Below, in pieces: positions 21,285 to 33,711 of a stretch of 64,000 nt of DNA. The stretch's first letter is position 1; each line of letters starts with the position of its first letter. The notes below the pieces were generated by a model, which was not told the origin of the DNA, ran no database searches, and worked only from the letters and a program-made list of their open reading frames with translations. The DNA comes from Mesostigma viride (Eukaryota; Streptophyta; Mesostigmatophyceae; Mesostigmatales; Mesostigmataceae), in the NCBI GenBank assembly GCA_009746045.1, contig RPFO01000175.1:6115666-6179665 (forward strand), read 5' to 3'. Position numbers and translations under genes: made by a program.

Positions 21285-21569
21285 CTTTTTGACAGAGCGT
21301 GTAATACGAGTTGTAATACGAGTTGTGAGGGTAAGAATGCCACGAATTCCGCCATGGTTCTTGCAGGAAGTTGCCTTTATTAACAATCAGGAAACACAGA
21401 CGTAAGTCACGTCACTTCCAAGACTGCACGCAGCACAAACGACAGGGTCGCAGTGCCAAGAGAACGTGCACGCAAGAACTAGCGTCCCGGTGTGACCAAG
21501 TCACTCATATAGCTTACTAGGGACGCGTCCAAGTATTCAGCTGCACTGTCACAGCTGAACTGTCAATCA

Positions 21570-21602
21570 CACTAGGAGCCGGGTGTTGACAAAGTGTGAC
21601 AA
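21570..21602 (+). repeat. Element G left terminal inverted repeat
   Basis: 33 bp identical to the reverse complement of 28918-28950. Confidence 0.95.
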
Positions 21603-21990
21603 TGCTTGACATGTCAGGTTGACAAAGTGTGACAAAGTGTGACAAAGTGTGACATGTGGTGTGACAAAGTGTGACAAAAGCTATACAAATGTTGACAAAA
21701 CCATGACATATCAGGTCGATTTTACAAGACAATTCTTGACAAATTATCAAGGTGAAAGTGTCAAAAAATGTCACACATTGTCAACGTCACGCATTGTCAA
21801 CATGAGAGTGAGATTTTATCACATTTTATCACACCACAATTAGTGACATTTGTGCACATTTATCACAACACAAACGTTGATATATCACAGACAATCCTGA
21901 AAATTTATCAGGACTATAAAACAGACAAAAAGTGACAAAAATGACAAAAAGTGACAAAAAGTGACAAAAAGTGACAAAAACCAGTGAAAT
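21603..21990 (+). repeat. Element G left subterminal TGACA motif cluster
   Basis: Many copies of TGACAAAGTGTGACA and TGACAAAAAG within 400 bp, all in the plus orientation. Probable transposase-binding zone. Confidence 0.85.
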
Positions 21991-22719
21991 TTTTCTTTTT
22001 ATTACAAAATAAGCATTACTTAATGCTGACAGCAACAACGATTGTCTCGTAGGCAAAGTTCGGACGGCAGCCCATTGCGTTGCGTGCAGCCCGTTGTGAG
22101 CATGACTTCCACGGAAAGCTCTAAATGCTTGCAAAGAATTTGCAGGCAGCCGCCCGTTGGGTATATTGTGTGCAGCCGTCATTTGCGGATGTCATTTTGA
22201 TTAAAAGCTCTCGATTCTCCTGTAAAACACAGAAAAAAGATGCAGAGGTGGAAATAACATCAATGTATACATGGTTGTTGTCAGTTGTGCAACATTAAAG
22301 AGGCAGATTACGTTAAAAAACCTGTACAAAAACTTCCCTCTCTTGCTGCAAATGCAAAGAAGAAAGCACTGATCTATTTGGAACAAAAAAGGTAGCTGCA
22401 GGCAAACATACACTGCGCAAAGAAAACACCTCATCACACAGATTCAAAGACAAACCTGAGCAACCCGTGCATGGACCCTAGACGAGTCCGCCGGCTACGT
22501 CGATGACGACGATGGTGAGGATGCATATGGCACCAGAACAGCCGAGACTTCCTGCAGAAGAAAAACAAAAATTATGAATGTTTATTCGTAGTCAATAACA
22601 AATTTATTACGGTATCCATTGTGTACGAAATTTGGAGCATATGTTATGTTAATCGATTAGCTGCGCAAGCACACTTCCTTAAGAGGGCATAACGATTGCA
22701 AGGTGCTTAAAACCCACCA

Positions 22720-24590
22720 CAAGGAATTATAAAGCTGCCCCACCTGCCCCCCATGACAAGGAAAAACTAACCCATTTGCCTACCCCCATGACGCGGAATA
22801 ATCTCCCCCCCATACCTGTCCCCCATGACAAGGAACAAGCCCCCCTGCCTGCCCCCCATGACAAGGATTAAACCCCCCTGCCTGCCCCCCATGACAACGA
22901 TTAACGCCCCCCGCCTGGCCCCCAATACAAGGAATAATTACGCCCCCTACCTGCCCCGGGCATGACAAGGAATCATTGACCCCCCCTGCCTGCCCCCCAC
23001 GACAAGGAACAACTAACCCCCGCTACCTGCCCCCCACGACAAGGAATCATTGCCCCCCCCTGTCTGCCCCCCGTGACAAGGAATAATTAACACTCCCTGC
23101 CTGCCCCCCACGACAAGAATCATCCCCTCCCCTGCCTGCCCCCCACGACAAGAATCATCCCCCCCCTGCCTGCCCCACATAACAAGGAACACTTGACGCC
23201 CCCTACATGCCCCCCACGACAAGGAATCATTGCCCCCCCCTGCATGTCCCCCATGACAAGGATCAACTACCCCCCCTGCCTGCCCCTAATTACAAGGAAA
23301 AATTACCCACGCAGCCTGCCCCCCATGTGACAAGGATTAGCCCCCTCTGCCTGAACCCCCATGACAAGGAGTTACCCCCCCCCCTGCCTGCCCCCCATGA
23401 CAATGAATCATTACCCCCCCTGCCTGCACCACATTACAAGGAATAATTAAGCCCCGGCCCCTGCCTGCCCCCCATGAAAAGGCAATCAACCCCCCCTGCC
23501 TGCCCCCCATGACAAGGAGTAACCCCCACCCCTGCCTGCCCCCCATGAAAAGGCAATCAACCCTCCCTGTCCGCAACAAGACAAATGTAAAAGAAAAACA
23601 AAAATGATGAATGTTTGAAAGTAGTCGCCAACAGAAATATAACGCGGTCCATTGCTACAAGATTTAGAGCATATGCTCTGTTAATCATGTAGCTACAAAA
23701 TCGCCATTTCGTAAGGGAGGACAACTGACTGTGAGGTGCTTTCAATCCCATGACAAGAAATTTTTAAGCTTTTCTGCATGCCCCCATGACAAGGAATAAT
23801 TAACCTGTCCTGCCTGCCCCCATGGCAAGGAAAAATTATTACCCCCGCCTTCTCCCACCCCACGACAGGAAATCATTTACCTCCCCTGCCTTCCCCTCAT
23901 GACAAGGAATAAGAAACCCGTCCTGCCTGCCCCCCATGGACACAAGGAATCGTTAACCCCCCCTGCCTTCCCCCACCCCATGACAGGGAATCATTAACCC
24001 CCCCTGCCTTCGCCCACCCCACTACAGGGTATCATGAGCCCCCCCTGCCGTCCCCTCATGACAAGAACAATTAACCCGTCCTGCCTGCCCCCCATGACAA
24101 GGAATAAATGTATATGCAATGCGCCTGCCCCCCATGACAAGGAATAAGTAACCCGTCCTGCCTGCCTCCCATGACAAGGAGTGATTAACCCGTTCTGCCT
24201 GTCACCATAAAAAGGAATAATTCACCCGCCCTGCCTGCCCCCAAGACAAGGAATTACTAACCCGTCCCGCCTGCCCCCATGACAAGGAATAATTAACAGG
24301 TCCAGCCTGCCCCCATGACACGGAATAATTGACCCGTCCTGCCTGCCCCCATGACAAGGAATAAGTGACCCGTCCTGCCTGCCCCCATGACAAGGAATTA
24401 TTAACCCGTCCTGCCTGCCCCTAATGACAAGGAATAATTAACCCGCCCTGCCTGCCCCCATGAAAAGGAACAATTAACCCGTCCTGCCTGCCCCCCATGA
24501 CAAGGAATAATTAACTTGTCCTGCCTGCCCCCATGACAAGGAATAAGTAACCCGTCCTGTATGCCCCCATGACAAGGAATAATCCTCACC
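22720..24590 (+). repeat. Imperfect C-rich minisatellite in two blocks
   Basis: Units of about 27-36 bp built on CTGCCTGCCCCCCATGACAA plus GGAATAATTAA. Blocks at about 22720-23575 and 23760-24590 are each preceded by a related leader (AAAAACAAAAATTATGAATG at about 22562, with a similar one at 23593). This gives a higher-order duplication of about 1,030 bp. Confidence 0.88.
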
Positions 24591-28020
<3,430 letters not shown>

Positions 28021-28589
28021 CGCTATCTCACTTTCTCGGTCCTAAAATCAAGCCATTACTCACAAACAGCCGCGCGACTGCTGTGCTCTCACGACGTCTC
28101 ATTACACACAGCTGATTTCGGGTATTCATCTCACTTAAGATCTTTGTGTGTTCCCTTTGCTGCTTTGCCGGATAACGCATGTATCCCTTGCATGCAGGCG
28201 ATCTACCTAACACAACCATGGCGGACACATTGGCCAGCATGGCGGGGAGGGCACCTGCGGACACAGATTTTGTAGGCTCTGAGCCCTCGTCACATCGCTG
28301 TAGCACTGGACATTGTCATGCGATAAATTTCTAGAGAGTCCATTTTTTTCAGCAATGATCGCTGGGACAGCCCTATGACGGATGTTATACTGCATTTGTG
28401 AGATGCTTGCGGTTGTACATCTTGCACGCCACCCTCGGACTGTGATTGAGTGCACTCTTCATTCATGTGTTTTGTCAGTAAAGTTTGTCATGCTAATGTA
28501 ATGCAGAAAACCGCAATTCAGGCAGCAAGGCAGCAGCCATATTGATTTTAATGAAGTAAGTTTACCTGTGCGTGGTGTTGATTTGTCAG

Positions 28590-28917
28590 TTTGCTATGCC
28601 TTTGTTTATCGTGTTGACATTTTGTCATGTTGACATTTGTTGACATTTTTCTTGCGTTTGGCCTGCGTTTGTAAACGTCTTGACATTTGTTGACAAATCA
28701 CCTTGGCTTGTCAGTGTTTTGACATTTGTTGACATATACATAAAGTTGACATGTCAACGATTGTCAACGTTTTGTCAACATTGTCAACATTCTGTCAAGT
28801 TTTGTCAAGCTGTTGACATTTTTTTGTCTAGTTTTGTCACACTTTGTCACACTTTGTCAACAATTTGTCAACAAGTTGTCACACTTTGTCAACAAGTTGA
28901 CAATTGTTGACAAAAAT
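28590..28917 (-). repeat. Element G right subterminal TGTCA motif cluster
   Basis: Dense TGTTGACATTTGTTGACA and TGTCACACTTTGTCA motifs, the reverse of those at the left end. Confidence 0.85.
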
Positions 28918-28950
28918 TTGTCACACTTTGTCAACACCCGGCTCCTAGTG
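28918..28950 (-). repeat. Element G right terminal inverted repeat
   Basis: 33 bp, perfect inverted match to 21570-21602. Ends GGCTCCTAGTG, then CA duplication. Confidence 0.95.
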
Positions 28951-29320
28951 CAATTGATTACACAGACTCTGGCACGCCTTTGGCGCGCAGATCTATCAAT
29001 TGTCCATACGGCTAGTCCTGTGGACCTATCCGTACACTAGTCAGCATCAATTGTCTCATAGGTCCTGGCGCGCTACAGTGCGCCTACCTATCAATTGACC
29101 ATCAAGTCCTGTACAAGTCCTGTCAACGTCCTGCGGACTATCAAAGTGACACTTGTACATCCTGTGTCCGTACGCGCCCACAGTGGCGCGCCGGGTACTG
29201 TCGGCACAGCCTAGGAAACGTCATAACTTTTACGTTCCTTAACCAAATGAGGCGTTCAAGGTGCCGTTGGAAAGAGCGTAACAATCTCTATCCATCTAAC
29301 GTAAATCCTTTACGTTAACT

Positions 29321-29370
29321 ATAGGTCTCTCTGAGCAAGGGGGAAACAGGCACATTGTATGCAAGGGGGG
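29321..29370 (+). other. Element E internal remnant with polypurine tract
   Basis: Starts with ATAGG (duplication made by element B) and ends GCAAGGGGGG directly before the 3' LTR, the expected plus-strand primer. Confidence 0.8.
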
Positions 29371-29860
29371 TGTCAGGATGTGCCCCAATATGCCTGACAG
29401 TCTTCTTATTGAGTGTGGCCAGTTTCGGGTATGCCGGAACTTTATGCAACCTTACTATCATATCAGCCTAGTTGTAACCTTTCTATAGAACTTGGTCCCG
29501 CCGTATTTGGCCAAGGAATGCAACGGATATAGTGTTCCGGTCGGCAGTTCAGCCGGCGGGACAATTAGTCGACAGCATTAATTTCCATGTATTCGATATT
29601 TGTACCGTGTGTCGGCGCCTTGGCGCCCCATGTTATCCATGTGTGTTTGTGGTCGTTATTAATGCGTCAAGTCTTGTGTCAACCGTGGGTCAATCGACTC
29701 CACATTGTGTCAACGTGTGTCAAGTGCTTGCCGACCAACAGGATATATGGCGGCGGCACAATGCACCGGTCTGGCCTGGGGTACAAAGTCAATCAATATA
29801 AATCAGTAAAGCAATATACATTCGATCTTTAAGCCTTGCCACCAGTCTGGAATTCTGACA
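29371..29860 (+). repeat. Element E 3' LTR
   Basis: 490 bp, by reading identical to 3413-3902, followed by the GACTG duplication. Confidence 0.94.
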
Positions 29861-29865
29861 GACTG

Positions 29866-30551
29866 CATGGTGCATCCATACCTCACTACCCCGGCTGGCC
29901 CTGATGGCGCATGAGGCGGCCAGAAATGCTCAGTGCCTTGAAGCACCGGGCCATCTTGGCCTCATCTCCCAAGATTTGGTAAAGGAGCTTTGTCCTACCC
30001 TCAAACCCGCTGGGGTCGGCACGCACGGGTCTTGCAGCAGGGAGCTGCACCAGCAAGCTATAGACGTGACTATCGTGCCGTCGGGCAGACTGAGGTCTGT
30101 CTGTCAGATAGACCTCACTCTGCATGATATATCCATCTCCTCTAGCATCTTTTTCATCTCCTCTGCTATCTTGTGCTTGGTGGGCAGCTTGGGGAAATGG
30201 GCCCCTGCACTCGTGGTCCTAGGCAGGTATGACTGGGTGGCCTGATCAATTAACAAGCCGCTAAGCATGCATCTGCCTGAAGGCCTGGTATTTGTCATAG
30301 CTGATCCCAATCCTGCATGAGCTTCAATGCCATGGCAAGGACCAGGTCCCATGCTGCCTCACTGATCTCCCCTACCACATCCCCATGCAGTTTCTCAAGC
30401 ATCCCGCTATCCCTGATGTATGCTTCTAGCACGTCAGGGTTGTGGGCGAGGTATGATGGTATCACCTCATCAGCCACCTCTACTGCAAAGGTCTCTTCTA
30501 ACCCGGCCTGAGGTGGCCACCCTGTCACTGAATTCATACTCCCTCCTCCTG
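29866..30551 (-). pseudogene. Decayed coding remnant, part 1 (interrupted by element D)
   Basis: Minus-strand protein-like pieces in shifting frames: MNSVTGWPPQAGLEETFAVE... (from 30537), then PRTTSAGAHFPKLPTKH and SLLVQLPAARPVRADPSGF. Frames change and stops intervene, so it is not functional. Element D is inserted at GAATC; the other half of the locus continues at 36723. No family recognised; a degraded retroelement or host gene are both possible. Confidence 0.5.
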
Positions 30552-30556
30552 GAATC

Positions 30557-30908
30557 AGTTGAGTAACTCTAGAGCCCTAGGATCTGGCTCTGAGTTCCCC
30601 ATGTCCGTCCGCACGCCTTCCGCTAGCGTACGTCCGCTCAGCCGCCGGCTATAATCCGGCGGTCCGATGCGGGCGACCGGTCTAAGGGCGGCGCCTACTA
30701 GGGCCGGCGCCACCTAGGCCCCAGTCCGGGGCCTTATCCGGGTCAGTACGGACGGCTAGCTTGTCCTACGGTTACGGCTAACCGGATAGGCTTTGCTGGC
30801 TAAGACATAAACCAGTGGTTGGCCAGCTCCGACAGCAGTTCTCTGTGTTCACCTTATCCCAAGCTCAACGTGACCGACCGCCATAGCTGAGCCGGTCGGG
30901 CTTTAACT
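30557..30908 (+). repeat. Element D 5' LTR
   Basis: 352 bp with AGTT...AACT ends. Followed by TGTATTCATAAAAATCCCG and the gag ATG. No TGG-starting primer site is present at the junction. Confidence 0.92.
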
Positions 30909-30927
30909 TGTATTCATAAAAATCCCG

Positions 30928-33711
30928 ATGGCTTCCGGTACACGGAGCCGCACGGGCGAACACACAGATACGCCAAGTGGCGAGGCCGCAGGGTCCGTCC
31001 TGCCACGCTTTAGTGCGGACGAGGCCACGAGGTTGATGCAAACCCTCGTGGCGCAACCTGAACTGGCCAAGCAGTTCAAGCATCTGATGCTTGCTGCTGA
31101 CGATGCACTAAATCGCGGCCCTCTCAAGCAAACGGAGGTGCCCGCTGATCTACCGGCCGACTATACGGCGGACGACGCAGCAGATTTTCTAGCTGCTCTC
31201 AAGCGTCTGCGCGATGGACGCGCAGACAAAGATTCGGAGCTGATTGGCAAGTTCCGTGCAGTATTCTGCAGTACAACAAAGCACCCAAACATTGCCAATC
31301 TAGTTCGCATTGCGGACGACAACAAACAAACCTGGGAAGTTTTTTACAACGGTCTAGATGCCCACTTGTCGCGGTCTAAGGAAGAGGCCGACGAGCAAGC
31401 CTTCAACGACTTCGAGGGCTATGCAGTTAATAAGGCAAATTTGCCCGGGGCTGCACGTGATTTCCAGGTCTTCGTGCACAAGCACAAGCTGCTAGATACT
31501 CTCAAGCCCATTTTCCTGTGCAATCGATTTCTCAAGAAATGCGACCTGTCGTCGGATGTGCATCTGACCATAGCGACGGAACTCAAAAAGAAGAGTGCCG
31601 TCAGTTTCGACGAGGGCATGCTGTATTTGATCTCATGCTTCAAGAGTGCGCAGTCCAAGCCGGCTGCCTCGGCTGCTCTGCCATCCCTGCGCAAGGTGGA
31701 TGCCGGCGCGTCTTCTTCTTCAGGCGCAGAGGCTCCAATTACGCGGTCGGAGCTTACGGCCATCCTGAAAAAGGTCGTCGGCCACGGCAACAACGGGGGC
31801 CAGCGAGGGCGCAAGCGCGGGCATGGTGGCGACGCCAAGCAGGGTGATAATCCCCCGGCCAAGCGGCAGCAGGGGGCGTCTACTGACCGCAAGCAACGCT
31901 GTGAGCGCTGCTTCGGACGTCGCCATGTCCGGGATGACTGCCGAGTTCGCCCGGACCTGGAGCTCGAGGACAACCTTTGCCGCAAGTGCCACGACGTTCT
32001 GCGTGGTCACAGCGTGGAGGCGTGCAAGGCCAAGCGCATCGTCGTCCACGGCACACGCGAGGAGTGGGCAGAGCGACGGGCAGCACGAAAGTCAGGTGAG
32101 AGCACGCTCGATACCCCTTCTTTTGCTCAATGCGTCACGCTGAACCGGGCCGTCGTAGAGCCTGACGTCGTTCCTAAAAGCAACGTGACTGCATCCTCTG
32201 TCTCATTCCGTGATGTGCTCACGCAATCCGTTGATGCTGCTCTGGCTCTGTCGCGCCAGGATCACGTGCTTCCTGAGCACGGGTCTACAATGCGTGACCT
32301 AAGCAATGTGGTGTCTTCTAGGTCGGGTGTGTACAACGCCGAGCGACCAAGCACTACTGCAGCACCCCAGCTAGATACTGGGGCGGTTGGGCCTATGAGG
32401 AATGTTGTGACAGTGCAAGAGAATGCTGGGCGGGCAGATGTTCTCGGTACACACCACCCTAGTGTGGATCTTCACATTGGCAAGGTGCTCACACGGGCGG
32501 CCTTTCGTGCAGCCTCTGAAGCTGCCCAGTTAGCCAATGTCACTACCCCAGTAGTCACCCCACCTGTTGAGAATCCTGACAATGCCACTGCACCTCAGGC
32601 TGTCACCCTGAAACTGTTAGCATACCAGATGCACCGTGCATACGGGCATGAGGCCCAAGCCGAGGTAGAGGGGGCACACATGTTGGGGGCACCTTTATAC
32701 AACGAGCTGAAGAATGTGCGTGCTCAGTGTCCTGCCTGCATCAAGATCAGGAAGAAGTCGCGTAGGCGGCATGCCAAGACTCCACCCTTGGAGCGAGGGT
32801 ACCTTGTGGGGGATGTCATGCACATGGAAGGGGGGGACACCTATTTCATAGTCAAGGATAGGTTCAGCAAGGCCACCTACATTGAGCCGCTGCCCCACAT
32901 GTTTGAGGCTGACCTGCACAGGGCTATCAAGATCAGCCTGGCTTTCTTTCATCCCGTAGTGGAGCTCATGCTAGACCAGCAGTTCCGCTGTGTGCAAGGT
33001 TTGCCGGGGATGGAGGCCGTGGTCATCGTGGGGCGTGAGGATCACGGCAATATGGGCATGATAGATCGCACTGTAAGCTATGTCAAGACTGTGGCAGCCA
33101 AGCGACAGGATAACCCACATGGCAAATCCTACGCGGTCAAGACGGCGTGGTGCAAGGAGCTCATGCATGTGTGCAACCATAGGCACGTGCTTGATGTCAA
33201 GGGCTTTGGGCTAGTCACGCCTCGGGGGCTGTCAGCGGGCACCTACTCACCCGAGGTAGTAGAGGCATACCAACAGCATCTACAGGATACCGCCGCCAAG
33301 CTGCGGCTCAAGGATGCCACGCTGCCTGATTTGTCTAGCGCTTTTGAGGTCGGGCAGTTGGTCATGTTCCACAAGGAGAGCTCGCCCAGCGGCAAACGGG
33401 GCACCATGCAGGGGCCTGGGGCCATCACAAAGTTAGACTGGCCGCTGCGGGTCATAGACATAGAGTGGAATGATCGGGTGTATAGGGTACCATGGGCATC
33501 GGTGGCAGGCTATAAGCAAGGGGATAGCATGGAGAGTGAGCTGGCAGCCAACAGGGCACTGGGGTGGGTAGTGAAGGATAATGCGCCTGTCGTAGCATCT
33601 GAGGTGGTACCCCACGGGTCGCTCCCAGGGGCAGACACAGCTACACCCCCCCCTCCCCTGGGCCCCAATATGACCCCGTGGATGGGTGGGATGAGGATGG
33701 GGTGGGTTTGA
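30928..33711 (+). CDS. gag-int: Element D Gag-integrase ORF
   Basis: 927 codons, ATG only 19 bp after the LTR. Residues 1-260: helical capsid-like region. Residues 325-338: CERCFGRRHVRDDC (CCHC knuckle); a second, longer-spaced CRKC...H...C follows. Residues about 569-604: integrase zinc region (MHRAYGH ... CPAC). Catalytic core: D629 (GDVMHM), D683 (MLDQQF) and, where copia integrases have Glu, D713 (GMIDRTV), spaced 29 residues after D683. A C-terminal barrel-like part contains FEVGQLVMFHKES. There is no protease before the integrase. It ends at TGA within the overlap with the next ORF. It would form particles and insert cDNA. Confidence 0.92.
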   Translation: MASGTRSRTGEHTDTPSGEAAGSVLPRFSADEATRLMQTLVAQPELAKQFKHLMLAADDALNRGPLKQTEVPADLPADYTADDAADFLAALKRLRDGRADKDSELIGKFRAVFCSTTKHPNIANLVRIADDNKQTWEVFYNGLDAHLSRSKEEADEQAFNDFEGYAVNKANLPGAARDFQVFVHKHKLLDTLKPIFLCNRFLKKCDLSSDVHLTIATELKKKSAVSFDEGMLYLISCFKSAQSKPAASAALPSLRKVDAGASSSSGAEAPITRSELTAILKKVVGHGNNGGQRGRKRGHGGDAKQGDNPPAKRQQGASTDRKQRCERCFGRRHVRDDCRVRPDLELEDNLCRKCHDVLRGHSVEACKAKRIVVHGTREEWAERRAARKSGESTLDTPSFAQCVTLNRAVVEPDVVPKSNVTASSVSFRDVLTQSVDAALALSRQDHVLPEHGSTMRDLSNVVSSRSGVYNAERPSTTAAPQLDTGAVGPMRNVVTVQENAGRADVLGTHHPSVDLHIGKVLTRAAFRAASEAAQLANVTTPVVTPPVENPDNATAPQAVTLKLLAYQMHRAYGHEAQAEVEGAHMLGAPLYNELKNVRAQCPACIKIRKKSRRRHAKTPPLERGYLVGDVMHMEGGDTYFIVKDRFSKATYIEPLPHMFEADLHRAIKISLAFFHPVVELMLDQQFRCVQGLPGMEAVVIVGREDHGNMGMIDRTVSYVKTVAAKRQDNPHGKSYAVKTAWCKELMHVCNHRHVLDVKGFGLVTPRGLSAGTYSPEVVEAYQQHLQDTAAKLRLKDATLPDLSSAFEVGQLVMFHKESSPSGKRGTMQGPGAITKLDWPLRVIDIEWNDRVYRVPWASVAGYKQGDSMESELAANRALGWVVKDNAPVVASEVVPHGSLPGADTATPPPPLGPNMTPWMGGMRMGWV

